A stretch of 64,000 nucleotides of DNA from Marinobacter azerbaijanicus (GTDB lineage Bacteria; Pseudomonadota; Gammaproteobacteria; Pseudomonadales; Oleiphilaceae), in the NCBI RefSeq assembly GCF_030250645.1, contig NZ_JASSVS010000001.1, forward strand, positions 310,001 through 374,000. Reading direction: 5' to 3'. Of the stretch, positions 46,029 to 55,181 are shown piece after piece. Position 1 is the stretch's first letter, and each line of letters opens with the position of its first letter. Position numbers and translations under genes: made by a program. Under the pieces are notes generated by a model that worked only from the letters and a program-made list of their open reading frames with translations, had not been told where the DNA came from and made no database searches.

Positions 46029-47492
46029 TCAGCCGATACGGTAGTTGGGGGCTTCCTTGGTGATGGTCACGTCATGGACGTGGCTTTCACGCATGCCGGC
46101 ATTGGTGATGCGAACAAACTCCGGCTTGGTGCGCATTTCTTCCATGGTGGCACAACCGGTGTAACCCATGGACGCCCGCAGGCCTCCCATCAACTGGTGA
46201 ACAATGTTCCGCATTGGCCCTTTGCAGGCCACTCGGCCTTCAATACCTTCAGGGACCAGCTTCTCAATGCCTTTGCTGGCGTCCTGGAAATACCGGTCGC
46301 TGGAACCCTGCCCCATGGCTCCCAGAGACCCCATGCCCCGGTACGCCTTGTAACTGCGGCCCTGGAACAGCTCGATTTCACCCGGCGCCTCGTCAGTACC
46401 GGCAAGCAGGCTTCCAATCATCACGCTGTAGGCACCAGCGGCAATCGCCTTGGAAATATCACCAGAGAAGCGCACACCGCCATCGGCGATCACCGGGACA
46501 CCCCGGTCTTTCAGCGCTGCGGCAACGTTCGAAACTGCGGTAATCTGGGGCACACCAATGCCGGCAACAATACGGGTAGTACAGATTGAACCAGGGCCGA
46601 TACCAACCTTGACGGCGTCCGCACCAGCGTCTGCCAGGTCAATTGCCGCCGCCGAAGTGGCGATGTTACCGCCGATTACCTGAACCTCGGGAAAATGCTC
46701 CTTGATCCAGCGAACCCGGTCAATAACGCCCTTGGAGTGGCCGTGTGCGGTATCCACAACAATCACGTCCACGCCGGCCTCAACCAGTGCAGCAACCCGG
46801 GCCTCCGTGTCAGCGCCGGTACCGACTGCTGCACCGGCCCGGAGACGACCCTGATCGTCTTTGCACGCCAGCGGATAATCTTTGGCTTTCTGGATATCCT
46901 TTACGGTGATCAGGCCCCGTAACTCAAAATCATCGTTCACCACCAGCACTTTCTCGATACGGTGGCGATGCAGCAGTTCCTTGACATCTTCCAGGTCCGC
47001 CCCTTCCCTCACCGTCACCAGCTTGTCCTTGCCGGTCATGATGTCTGAAACAGGGGTATCGAGGCGGCTCTCAAAACGGATATCCCGACCGGTCACAATG
47101 CCTACCAGGTCGCGACCATCCACCACCGGCAGACCGGAAATGCTGTTGGCCATGGTGATATCGACCAGTTCACGGACAGTGGTGTCCGGCGTTACGGTGA
47201 TGGGATCCTTGACGACACCGCTTTCGAATTTCTTTACCTTACGGACCGCTGCTGCCTGCTGCTCCACAGACATACTCTTGTGCATGATGCCAATGCCGCC
47301 TTCCTGGGCCATGGCAATGGCCAGATCTGCCTCGGTAACGGTATCCATCGCCGATGACAGCAGCGGAATATTCAGGGTGATAGCTTTGGTCAGTTGCGTT
47401 TGCAGGCTGACCTGGTGAGGAAGAACCTCTGAATGTCCAGGAACGAGTAGTACATCGTCAAAGGTGAGGGCTTCTTCGGCAATTCGCAGCAT
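46029..47492 (-). CDS. guaB: Inosine-5-prime-monophosphate dehydrogenase
   Basis: NAD-dependent enzyme of 487 residues (488 in E. coli), the entry to guanine nucleotides. I chose the ATG at 47492: the family N-terminus [20 protein letters not shown] starts there and the 48 codons upstream are unlike IMPDH. Two CBS domains (about 95-200) sit inside the barrel; the catalytic cysteine is in [11 protein letters not shown]; the flap has [18 protein letters not shown]; the end is [15 protein letters not shown]. First gene of guaBA, divergent from xseA as in E. coli. Confidence 0.97.
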   Translation of the reverse strand: MLRIAEEALTFDDVLLVPGHSEVLPHQVSLQTQLTKAITLNIPLLSSAMDTVTEADLAIAMAQEGGIGIMHKSMSVEQQAAAVRKVKKFESGVVKDPITVTPDTTVRELVDITMANSISGLPVVDGRDLVGIVTGRDIRFESRLDTPVSDIMTGKDKLVTVREGADLEDVKELLHRHRIEKVLVVNDDFELRGLITVKDIQKAKDYPLACKDDQGRLRAGAAVGTGADTEARVAALVEAGVDVIVVDTAHGHSKGVIDRVRWIKEHFPEVQVIGGNIATSAAAIDLADAGADAVKVGIGPGSICTTRIVAGIGVPQITAVSNVAAALKDRGVPVIADGGVRFSGDISKAIAAGAYSVMIGSLLAGTDEAPGEIELFQGRSYKAYRGMGSLGAMGQGSSDRYFQDASKGIEKLVPEGIEGRVACKGPMRNIVHQLMGGLRASMGYTGCATMEEMRTKPEFVRITNAGMRESHVHDVTITKEAPNYRIG

Positions 47493-47579
47493 TGGGATCC
47501 GCCTTTTGAACATGCTAGATTGGAGGATTCCGGTGCCGCACCCTGAGGGCGACGGCAAAGCAAAATCCTTAATCGACCT

Positions 47580-47608
47580 ATTATAAATGGGCCTTGGTTG
47601 ACAGTAAA
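47580..47608 (-). promoter_or_regulatory. Candidate guaB promoter
   Basis: On the minus strand TTTACT (47603-47608) and a perfect TATAAT (47580-47585) are 17 nt apart, about 90 nt before the guaB ATG. The predicted leader is about 80 nt. The upstream end overlaps the candidate xseA -35 element, so the two promoters may compete. Confidence 0.6.
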
Positions 47609-47626
47609 CCGGCGTTGTTTGATACC
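47598..47626 (+). promoter_or_regulatory. Candidate xseA promoter
   Basis: A perfect TTGACA (47598-47603) is followed after 17 nt by GATACC (47621-47626), a weak -10 with three of six consensus bases. It lies 80 nt before the xseA start. Confidence 0.4.
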
Positions 47627-47706
47627 CGGGTTGCATCTTTTTGAATTTTCGCTATTTTTACCCTCCACTTTCGGCTTGTGCGTATACATCAACACGGAGC
47701 ACCCCT

Positions 47707-49062
47707 TTGGACAGCGGTTTTCAGGATTCCCGGCCCCGGGCACTGAGTGTCAGCGAACTGAATCATCAGGCCCGCCACCTGCTTGAGGCCAGCTTCATGC
47801 AGGTCTGGGTTGAAGGGGAGCTGTCCGGCTTCTCCCGACCTTCCTCCGGTCACTGGTATTTCTCACTGAAAGACCGCAAGTGCCAGATTCGCTGCGCCAT
47901 GTTCCGGGGCTTTAATCAGCGGGTCAGGGAAATTCCGAAGGAAGGCGATCAGGTACGCATTCGGGGCAAGGTGACTCTCTACGAGAATCGGGGCGACTTC
48001 CAGATCATTGTGGAACATATCGAGCCGGCCGGGCTGGGAGCACTGCAACAGGCTTTTGAGGAGCTGAAGCGGAAACTGCAGCAGGAAGGACTGTTTGATA
48101 CCGCCCGCAAGAAACCCCTACCCACAACACCGAGGCATATCGGGGTGGTCACTTCACCGACCGGTGCCGCCATTCACGATATCCTGACGGTGCTCGCACG
48201 TCGATGCCCGGCCATACCGGTAACCCTTTACCCGACAGCCGTTCAGGGTAAACCCGCTACCGCCGATATTGTCCGCGCCATTGACCGGGCTGTGCGCCAC
48301 GGTGTCGCCGATGTACTGATTATTGGCCGTGGCGGGGGTTCCCTGGAGGATCTGTGGTGTTTTAATGAAGAAGCTGTGGCCAGGGCAATCGCGGAATGCC
48401 CGTTGCCGACCGTCAGTGCAGTGGGCCACGAAGTGGACGTCACCATCGCTGATTTCGTGGCTGACCTGCGCGCGCCGACACCGTCCGCTGCTGCCGAAAA
48501 GATCTCCCCCGACCAGAATGACTGGTTGCGACAACTCCGGGAGCGCGAACTGAGACTCGCGAGTGCGGCCAGCCGCGCCCTCAAACGCATGCAAACCCGG
48601 CTGGAGCACCTGTCTGTGCGGCTCCGGGATCCCCGCCGGGAGCTTATGGATAAAGCCCAGCGCCTGGACGAACTGGACCTGCGACTGGGCAAGGCCGTGG
48701 CACGCCGTCTGGAGCGGGACCGGGTCAGGGTTGAACATCTGGGCCAGCGCCTGGCGATGCAGTCTCCGGCCAGACAGCTCAGTGACAGCCAGGCCAATAT
48801 CACCCTGCTTGCCGATCGACTGATCCGGGCCATGCGGGAAACCATCACCCGGCAACGGGAGCGACTGGAGCATATCGGCCAGACCCTCCACGTGGTCAGC
48901 CCCCTGGCTACCCTGGGGCGCGGGTATGCGATTGTCCAGCAGGAAAATGGCGACATTGTTCGCCGGGCGGAAAACCTTCGCCCCGGTGAAAAAATCACCG
49001 CCCGGGTTGCCAGCGGAGAGCTCGAAGCAAAGGTGATTTCAATCAATTCCGGCAGCCAATAA
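47707..49062 (+). CDS. xseA: Exodeoxyribonuclease VII large subunit
   Basis: Catalytic subunit of 451 residues that trims single-stranded DNA from both ends, without metal, as a complex with XseB. I chose the TTG at 47707, which has GGAG 7 nt upstream; the longer frame from 47641 adds residues without family resemblance. N-terminal OB fold ([39 protein letters not shown]); core with [30 protein letters not shown] and [20 protein letters not shown]; then a long coiled coil (about 255-400) that carries XseB. C-terminal [12 protein letters not shown] is typical. Confidence 0.95.
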   Translation: MDSGFQDSRPRALSVSELNHQARHLLEASFMQVWVEGELSGFSRPSSGHWYFSLKDRKCQIRCAMFRGFNQRVREIPKEGDQVRIRGKVTLYENRGDFQIIVEHIEPAGLGALQQAFEELKRKLQQEGLFDTARKKPLPTTPRHIGVVTSPTGAAIHDILTVLARRCPAIPVTLYPTAVQGKPATADIVRAIDRAVRHGVADVLIIGRGGGSLEDLWCFNEEAVARAIAECPLPTVSAVGHEVDVTIADFVADLRAPTPSAAAEKISPDQNDWLRQLRERELRLASAASRALKRMQTRLEHLSVRLRDPRRELMDKAQRLDELDLRLGKAVARRLERDRVRVEHLGQRLAMQSPARQLSDSQANITLLADRLIRAMRETITRQRERLEHIGQTLHVVSPLATLGRGYAIVQQENGDIVRRAENLRPGEKITARVASGELEAKVISINSGSQ

Positions 49063-49172
49063 CCACCAAAAAGACAGAAACTTAGCCTATGGTCTAGTAG
49101 TCCTCCACCTCAAACCGCTTACAGTTGTGGGTAGTATCAACAAAACAACAACAGCACTACGAGGTGGATGTT

Positions 49173-51050
49173 ATGGACTACCACTCCGAATTCAGGCGAT
49201 CCATCGACCGGCCTGATGAATTCTGGCGGGAAAAGGCGTCTGCCATTGACTGGATTGAGCCGCCGAAGACCATCTGGCAGCCCACTGACAACGGCCACGG
49301 CCAATGGTTTCCGGATGGCGTTCTGAACACGTCGGATATCGCACTGGACGCCAACATCCGCGCCGGCCGTGGCGAACAGAAAGCGCTGATCTACGATTCC
49401 CCGGTTACCGGCACCACCGAATCCTATACCTACAACGAGCTGACCCGAGCAGTCGCAACCTTTGCCGGTGCGCTTCAGGACCGTGGCGTCACCAAAGGGG
49501 ACCGGGTCGTCATTTATATGCCAATGGTGCCGCAAGCCGTCATTGCCATGCTTGGCTGCGCCCGTATTGGCGCCATTCACTCCGTAGTGTTCGGGGGCTT
49601 TGCCTCCCATGAACTGGCGGTTCGCATCAACGACGCGACACCCAAGGCTGTGATTACCGCCTCCTGTGGCATCGAGGTAAAGAAGGTTATTGAGTACAAG
49701 CCACTGGTAGACAAGGCAATCGACCAGGCAGACCACAAACCGGAGTGCTGCATCGTGTTTCAGCGCCCACAGGTTCGGGCTGAACTCAAGGACGGCCGGG
49801 ATTATGACTGGAATGAGCTGGTCGCCCAGGCGAAACCGGTGGACCCTGTTCCGGTAAAAGCCACCGACCCGCTCTACATCCTTTACACCTCCGGTACCAC
49901 CGGCAAACCCAAGGGGGTTGTCCGGGACAACGGTGGCCATGCCGTTGCACTTCGCTACAGCATGCAACTGGTTTATGACGCCAGTCCGGGTGACGTTTAC
50001 TGGGCCGCATCCGACGTAGGCTGGGTGGTTGGCCACAGTTATATTGTTTACGCCCCTCTCTTTGCCGGGTGCACCACAATCCTCTACGAAGGAAAACCGG
50101 TAAAAACGCCAGATGCCGGCGCTTTCTGGCGCGTGGTTCAGGACCACGGCGTCAATCTGCTGTTTACGGCGCCCACGGCCTTCCGCGCGGTACGAAAGGA
50201 AGACCCGGAGGCCGACGAGCTGTCCCGCTACGACATCAGCTCCCTCAAACGGATTTTCCTGGCGGGAGAGCGGCTCGATCCGCCCACCTACGAGTGGCTG
50301 AAGGAACATACCCGCCTGCCAATCCTTGATCACTGGTGGCAGACGGAAACCGGCTGGGCAATCTGCTGCAACCCGGTTGGCATTGAGATGATGGAGACCA
50401 AACCCGGCTCCGCCACAGTCCCCTCACCGGGTTACAACGTTCAGGTGGTGGATATGGAAGGAAGCCAGGTTCCGGCCGGCGAACAGGGCCAGATTGCTGT
50501 CAAGCTGCCGCTGCCCCCGGGGTGCATGACAACGGTGTGGGGCGACGATGCCCGCTTCTGCAAGACCTACCTGGAGCCCATCCCGGGATTCTACAGTTCT
50601 GGCGACGGTGGTTATATCGATGACGACGGCTATGTGTTCGTCATGGGGCGCACCGATGATGTTATCAATGTCGCCGGTCACCGGCTCTCTACTGGCGAAA
50701 TGGAGGAAGTTGTGGCTGCACACCCTGCCATTGCCGAGTGCTGCGTGGTTGGCGCCCATGATGAAATGAAGGGCCAGATTCCCATCGGACTGGTGCTGAT
50801 CAAGGATGGGGCTACCATTGATCATGACGAGCTGGAGGAAGAACTGGTCGAGATGGTTCGGGAGAAGATTGGCGCCATCGCCTGTTTTCGCCGGGCGCTG
50901 GTGGTGGATCGCCTACCGAAAACCCGGTCCGGCAAGATTCTGCGTCGGGTTATCCGCCAGATTGCCGACGGCGAACAGTATTCCGTGCCCAGCACCATTG
51001 ATGACCCCTCGATACTGGAAGAGATCAGCCAGCAGTTCAAACATCGATAA
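49173..51050 (+). CDS. prpE: Acyl-CoA synthetase, propionyl-CoA synthetase (PrpE)-like
   Basis: AMP-forming ligase of 625 residues. The ATG at 49173 has GAGGTG 6 nt upstream; the frame from 49125 adds 16 unlikely residues. Seen: IYMPMVPQAVIAMLGCARIG, the P-loop YTSGTTGKPKGVVRDNGGHA, WAASDVGWVVGHSYIVYAPL, WWQTETGWAI, and the C-terminal lysine of RLPKTRSGKILRR that is acetylated in family members. The VVRDNGGHAVALRYSM run is typical of propionyl- and other short-chain acyl-CoA synthetases rather than acetyl-CoA synthetase. No methylcitrate-cycle genes lie nearby, so the substrate is inferred. Confidence 0.85.
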   Translation: MDYHSEFRRSIDRPDEFWREKASAIDWIEPPKTIWQPTDNGHGQWFPDGVLNTSDIALDANIRAGRGEQKALIYDSPVTGTTESYTYNELTRAVATFAGALQDRGVTKGDRVVIYMPMVPQAVIAMLGCARIGAIHSVVFGGFASHELAVRINDATPKAVITASCGIEVKKVIEYKPLVDKAIDQADHKPECCIVFQRPQVRAELKDGRDYDWNELVAQAKPVDPVPVKATDPLYILYTSGTTGKPKGVVRDNGGHAVALRYSMQLVYDASPGDVYWAASDVGWVVGHSYIVYAPLFAGCTTILYEGKPVKTPDAGAFWRVVQDHGVNLLFTAPTAFRAVRKEDPEADELSRYDISSLKRIFLAGERLDPPTYEWLKEHTRLPILDHWWQTETGWAICCNPVGIEMMETKPGSATVPSPGYNVQVVDMEGSQVPAGEQGQIAVKLPLPPGCMTTVWGDDARFCKTYLEPIPGFYSSGDGGYIDDDGYVFVMGRTDDVINVAGHRLSTGEMEEVVAAHPAIAECCVVGAHDEMKGQIPIGLVLIKDGATIDHDELEEELVEMVREKIGAIACFRRALVVDRLPKTRSGKILRRVIRQIADGEQYSVPSTIDDPSILEEISQQFKHR

Positions 51051-51180
51051 CACGGCAGGATCCCAAGGCGCCGTCGCCAGTTGAAGCCTGCCAGTCGGCA
51101 GCGCTTCGATTGGCGACGGTCGCATTACAACCTGTTGTTTTCTGGGCTTAAAAAACTTGAATAAAGTTTGAAAAAAAGCG

Positions 51181-51208
51181 TTGACGCACTCCCAGCTCGG
51201 TCTATACT
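51181..51208 (+). promoter_or_regulatory. Cold-shock gene promoter
   Basis: TTGACG (51181-51186) and TATACT (51203-51208) with a 16-nt spacer; five of six bases match consensus in each. An AT-rich stretch with A tracts (about 51150-51178) lies just upstream, like an UP element. Transcription would begin near 51215, giving a leader of about 165 nt before the cold-shock coding region. Confidence 0.75.
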
Positions 51209-51214
51209 GAAAAT

Positions 51215-51379
51215 GCTGTGAAAATACAGCGGTATTTGGTGAATGCGTTCCAACGTCCTGCCCAAGCGCTCTTCGTTGCCTCTTTCCTCAGTACTTTCTG
51301 GATTTTTACAGCATCGGTAATTCCACAGGAATACCGACGGTCCCGTGAGGGCAAAATCTCGGAAATACAGGAAAGATCA
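51215..51379 (+). promoter_or_regulatory. Long 5-prime leader of the cold-shock gene
   Basis: About 165 nt between the predicted start site and the ATG, close to the 159-nt cspA leader of E. coli, which refolds with temperature to expose the ribosome site. The reading frame of the gene is open through much of this stretch, but it has no family resemblance and no ribosome site, so I read it as untranslated. The remainder of the gap 51051-51180 holds no gene. Confidence 0.55.
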
Positions 51380-51592
51380 ATGTCAGATGATACAAAAACA
51401 GGCCACGTGAAGTGGTTCAACGAGTCCAAGGGCTTTGGTTTCATCGCCCAGGACGGCGGCAGTGACGTTTTCGTTCACTACAGTGCAATCAACGCAAGCG
51501 GATTCCGCACCCTGACAGAAGGTCAGCAGGTGCAGTTTACCGTTACACAGGGTCCGAAAGGCCCGCAGGCGGAAAATGTAACCCCGGTCTGA
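51380..51592 (+). CDS. Cold-shock protein, CspA family
   Basis: Single OB-fold RNA chaperone of 70 residues. The two RNA-binding motifs are seen in [11 protein letters not shown] (RNP1) and DVFVHYSAI (RNP2); it begins [14 protein letters not shown] and ends [10 protein letters not shown]. The ATG at 51380 follows GGAAAGA. Expression is probably set by the strong promoter and the long leader; whether it is cold-induced or constitutive cannot be told from the protein. Confidence 0.95.
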   Translation: MSDDTKTGHVKWFNESKGFGFIAQDGGSDVFVHYSAINASGFRTLTEGQQVQFTVTQGPKGPQAENVTPV

Positions 51593-51638
51593 GGTTTACG
51601 TGTCCCCGCCCTATGCCCCTCACGGGCACAGGGAATTC

Positions 51639-51666
51639 GAGAAAGCCGGCAGCCGCCGGCTTTCTC
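51639..51666. terminator. Bidirectional terminator hairpin between the cold-shock gene and leuA
   Basis: A perfect 12-bp stem GAGAAAGCCGGC/GCCGGCTTTCTC with loop AGCC, in the 78-nt gap between two converging genes. The arms end in a TTTCTC tail in both directions, so it can serve both transcripts, though without a long T run. Confidence 0.75.
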
Positions 51667-51670
51667 TATC

Positions 51671-53371
51671 TCAGGCATCTGCCACGGCTGTCTCTTCACG
51701 GCCAACCCGGTGCTGGTCATCCTCACCCACCACCTGGGCGACCGCTGAAAAAAGCGCCTGGAGCGTGGCCGACGTGGTATCTTCCGCCAATGCCGCCGCA
51801 CTGCAGTGCTGGCCATTAACGGTGACCCGTATACAGGCAAGTGCATTGGCGTTGGTGCCCTCTCCCAGAGCAAATTCGTCGTACGCCTCTACCGCCAGGG
51901 ACAGACCATATTCGGATTCGAGCGCTGCGGAAACAGCCTCCACAGCACCCAGGCCATGCCCCTTCAGTGTGACAGGCTCCTCGGCCGAGCCAATGCTGAC
52001 TGTCGCCGCAACCCCCTCATCATCACGATGCAGATCGTAGGACCTGAGTTCCCAGGCCCGGCTTACCTTCAGGTAACGATCTTCAAACAGGCGGTGAATG
52101 GTCAGTGAGTCGATTTCCCCACCGTTGGTTTCTGCTTCACGCTGAACCAGCTTACTGAACTCGATCTGCAACCAGCGCGGCAGGCTGATGTTGTAGTCAC
52201 GCTCAAGTACATAAGCAACGCCACCTTTACCCGACTGGCTATTGATGCGGACCACCTCCTCGTATCGGCGGCCAAGATCCCGCGGGTCGATAGGCAGATA
52301 CGCCACGTGCCAGGTATCGCCTTCCTTGCGTTTGGCCAGGCACTTGCGTATGGCGTCCTGGTGGCTCCCGGAAAACGCCGTGAACACAAGTTCGCCGGCA
52401 TAGGGATGACGCGGATGGGTGGATATTTCGGTACAGGCTTCCACCACGTCGGTAATCTCGGCCATACCGGAAAGGTCCAGGGTAGGGTCCACGCCCTGGG
52501 AGTAGAGGTTCATGGCCATGGTTACCAGGTCCATGTTGCCCGTACGCTCACCATTACCCATCAACGTACCTTCCACCCGGTCAGCACCGGCCATCACCGC
52601 CAGTTCCGCCGCTGCAACGGCACAGCCGCGATCGTTATGGGTATGAACGCTGATGCTGATGTGCTCCCGGTAACGGACCCTGTCACAGATCCATTCAATC
52701 TGGTCGGCAAACACATTGGGAGTGGCCATTTCCACGGTGGCCGGCAGGTTGATCACTACTGGCTGCCCCTGGTCGGGACGCCAGACATCGTTCACCGCGT
52801 CTATCACCTCCGCTGCATACTCCAGTTCCGTGCCGGTGAAGCTCTCCGGTGAGTACTGGAAGGTCCACTCAGTATCAGGGTATTTCTCGGCATTCGCCTT
52901 GACGATGCGGGCACCGTTAACAGCGATGTCCCTGATACCGGCCCGGTCCATGCCAAACACCTGCTCCCGCTGGACTGTCGAGGTTGAGTTATACACATGG
53001 ACGATGGCCTTGCGAGCACCTTTCAGGGCCTCATAGGTACGCTCGATCAGTTCCGGTCGCGCCTGGGTAAGCACCTGGATATGGACGTCCTCGGGAATCC
53101 TGTCTTCCTCAATCAGCTTGCGGCAGAAATCGAAATCCGGCTGGCTTGCAGCGGGAAAGCCGATCTCGATTTCCTTGAACCCCAGTTTCACCAGCAAATC
53201 GAACATCCGCTGCTTCTGGGCCACCGACATCGGCTTCACCAGCGCCTGGTTGCCATCGCGGAGGTCTACAGCACAAAACCGCGGTGCGCGGATGATGGTC
53301 TTGTCCGGCCAGCGACGATCCGTTTTTGCCACCGGTGTAAACGCAACGTATTTACGATGATCAAATGCCAT
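51671..53371 (-). CDS. leuA: 2-isopropylmalate synthase, long form
   Basis: First committed enzyme of leucine synthesis, 566 residues, the longer LeuA type of pseudomonads. The ATG at 53371 follows AAGGA; an upstream ATG would add 12 residues. Seen: CAVDLRDGNQALVKPMS (substrate and metal arginine-aspartate), EIEIGFPAASQPDFDF, HTHNDRGCAVAAAELAVMAG with the HxH metal ligands, GNGERTGNMD, and the C-terminal leucine-sensing regulatory domain (about 440-566, VSIGSAEEPVTLKGHGLGAV). Divergent from the Lrp-type gene, which may regulate it. Confidence 0.96.
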   Translation of the reverse strand: MAFDHRKYVAFTPVAKTDRRWPDKTIIRAPRFCAVDLRDGNQALVKPMSVAQKQRMFDLLVKLGFKEIEIGFPAASQPDFDFCRKLIEEDRIPEDVHIQVLTQARPELIERTYEALKGARKAIVHVYNSTSTVQREQVFGMDRAGIRDIAVNGARIVKANAEKYPDTEWTFQYSPESFTGTELEYAAEVIDAVNDVWRPDQGQPVVINLPATVEMATPNVFADQIEWICDRVRYREHISISVHTHNDRGCAVAAAELAVMAGADRVEGTLMGNGERTGNMDLVTMAMNLYSQGVDPTLDLSGMAEITDVVEACTEISTHPRHPYAGELVFTAFSGSHQDAIRKCLAKRKEGDTWHVAYLPIDPRDLGRRYEEVVRINSQSGKGGVAYVLERDYNISLPRWLQIEFSKLVQREAETNGGEIDSLTIHRLFEDRYLKVSRAWELRSYDLHRDDEGVAATVSIGSAEEPVTLKGHGLGAVEAVSAALESEYGLSLAVEAYDEFALGEGTNANALACIRVTVNGQHCSAAALAEDTTSATLQALFSAVAQVVGEDDQHRVGREETAVADA

Positions 53372-53517
53372 TGGGGTGATTCCTTGCTGTTCTGACTGGG
53401 AATTCATTGATTATGCGTCAGGATAACGCGTCAACCGGGGAAAATGATTGCTTTTTTGCCTTTTAAACGCCAAGAATAGCTATATTATTTCAACAGAATC
53501 CGCTGGAGTGGCATTTT

Positions 53518-54015
53518 ATGTCAGGTTCCGAGAAAACACTTGTCAAAATCGACAGAATTGACCGCAACCTCCTTGAGCAATTGCAACGGGACGGTTCCCT
53601 GACCAACCAGGAGCTGGCAGACAAGGTAGGGCTCTCACCTTCTCCCTGCCTGCGACGGGTTCGCGCCCTGGAAGATGCGGGCGTCATTGTCCGCAAGGTA
53701 ACCATTCTCGACCACAAGAAACTGGGCCTGTCCCTCACCGCTATTATCCTCATCGGAATGGACAGGCACACACCCGAGCGATTTGCCGAATTTGAAAAAC
53801 AGGTGGGCGAGTACCCGGAAGTGCAGGAGTGTTACCTGATTACCGGCCAGGATGCCGACTACATGTTAAAGGTTGTGGTACCAGACATGGACCATTATCA
53901 CCACTTCCTGCTCAATCGAATTACCCGTATCCAGGGTGTCAGTGGTGTTCACTCCAGCTTTGTCTTGAGACGGGTTATCGACAGCACGGCCCTGCCTCTG
54001 GGGTATCTTTCCTGA
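53518..54015 (+). CDS. Lrp/AsnC-family transcriptional regulator
   Basis: DNA-binding protein of 165 residues. N-terminal winged helix (LTNQELADKVGLSPSPCLRR and VRALEDAGVI); C-terminal RAM domain (about 75-160) that senses amino acids (VQECYLITGQDADYMLKVVV). Close in layout to Lrp itself, 164 residues in E. coli. It sits head to head with leuA across a 146-nt AT-rich gap, a typical arrangement for a regulator acting on its neighbour and itself. Confidence 0.92.
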   Translation: MSGSEKTLVKIDRIDRNLLEQLQRDGSLTNQELADKVGLSPSPCLRRVRALEDAGVIVRKVTILDHKKLGLSLTAIILIGMDRHTPERFAEFEKQVGEYPEVQECYLITGQDADYMLKVVVPDMDHYHHFLLNRITRIQGVSGVHSSFVLRRVIDSTALPLGYLS

Positions 54016-54019
54016 CGGG

Positions 54020-54634
54020 CTAGCTTACCAGCTCTGCCAGATAGGCCCGAGCCATGCACTTCAACTCCGCGACCATCGACTGGGCCTGCTCCTCGGGCAA
54101 TGTGGCCGCAAGCCTGAGCACGGTCCCGGTTGACCGGGGCAGCATCAGGCTCGCTGTCCAGCGACGGTCCGCGGGTATGCCTGGGCAGTCATCCTTGAGG
54201 CGGTTGTCCAGATCCCGGGCGTGGCTGTATAACTCGCGGGTATCCAGTTCGCGCAACTCAGGCATTGATTCAACGCCACTCCAGATGGCGGAATAGGCAG
54301 GCTCAGTGCGATAGAACTCGTAGAACAGGTCGATCAGCACATCCACCGCGTCTACAAGGTCCAGGGTTTCAAGCCGTTCCCGTAATGCAGCTTCCATGCG
54401 CTCGACATGTTCCTCAGCAATGGCCTTGACGATGGCGGTCTTGTTGGGGAAGTATCGGTAAAGAGACGCGAGTGACATGCCCGAACGACGGGCAATCGCA
54501 GACATACTGGTAGCGTCCACTCCGAGTTCGTGAAAGATCGAAGCTGCATGGCGGAGAATGCTTCTGACCCGCTCCCGACTCCTGGCCTGCACGGGACGGC
54601 GGCGGGGTGTCACGTTTACGGATTCTTCGGTCAT
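54020..54634 (-). CDS. TetR-family transcriptional regulator
   Basis: Regulator of 204 residues from the ATG at 54634, which has AGGAG 2 nt upstream (short spacing); an ATG at 54655 overlaps the thioesterase stop and has no ribosome site. The helix-turn-helix is ATSMSAIARRSGMSLASLYR; the remaining helices are the ligand and dimer domain. It is 10 nt downstream of a PaaI-type thioesterase, so the two are one transcript and the ligand may be an acyl compound; this is inference. The 3-prime end faces the Lrp gene 4 nt away. Confidence 0.88.
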   Translation of the reverse strand: MTEESVNVTPRRRPVQARSRERVRSILRHAASIFHELGVDATSMSAIARRSGMSLASLYRYFPNKTAIVKAIAEEHVERMEAALRERLETLDLVDAVDVLIDLFYEFYRTEPAYSAIWSGVESMPELRELDTRELYSHARDLDNRLKDDCPGIPADRRWTASLMLPRSTGTVLRLAATLPEEQAQSMVAELKCMARAYLAELVS

Positions 54635-54644
54635 ATCTCCTACT

Positions 54645-55073
54645 TTATTCGCCATTGTAAGGTAAAGCATAGCTGCCAGTGACGTGGGCGACCAGTTTCT
54701 GCTCCTCTCCTTCCCCGGACAGTAATCGGACTTCGCAAAAAGCAATCCTTCTTCCCCGCCGCAATACCGTGGCCTCGGCAAACAGATCGGCAGGCGCCGG
54801 CTTCTGCAGGAAATTGATGGAAAGGTTGCTGGTTACCGCCATTTCCACCCTACCGATGGCGGCCATCACGGCGGCATACATGGACGCGTCAGCCAGCGCC
54901 ATCTGCACCGGCCCGGACAGGGTGCCGCCCGGGCGAATCAGCCGCTCCGAAAATACCAGTCGGGTGCGGGCATAGCCCTGGCTCCCAGCTTCGTCGACAG
55001 TAAAGCCGATATCCTCTGCCATGGGCACGCCAGCCCGTATTACTGCTTCAACTTCAGCGGCTGTCAGGGTCAC
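54645..55073 (-). CDS. PaaI-family hotdog thioesterase
   Basis: Hotdog-fold acyl-CoA thioesterase of 142 residues. Seen: the central helix region GGTLSGPVQMALADASMYAA, in which PaaI enzymes carry the catalytic Asp, the strand MAVTSNLSINFLQKPAPADL and the GRRIAFCEVRLLSG strand. A start at 55073 is preceded by AGAGTAGCGAGT, a weak ribosome site. The first gene of a two-gene unit with the TetR regulator. Substrate length and nature are unknown. Confidence 0.88.
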   Translation of the reverse strand: MTLTAAEVEAVIRAGVPMAEDIGFTVDEAGSQGYARTRLVFSERLIRPGGTLSGPVQMALADASMYAAVMAAIGRVEMAVTSNLSINFLQKPAPADLFAEATVLRRGRRIAFCEVRLLSGEGEEQKLVAHVTGSYALPYNGE

Positions 55074-55181
55074 TCGCTACTCTCCATATGTCCATCTGTA
55101 CCTCGTGGCGATCGCTCCGTACAATAGCGGCCACTACATGATAAATAAAGAATCCTCTCTCAACTGTCTACGGATAACACA

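Noticed and set aside
49137..50333. 398-codon frame opposite the acyl-CoA synthetase gene
   Set aside because: Shadow of a gene with clear family motifs; its own translation shows none.
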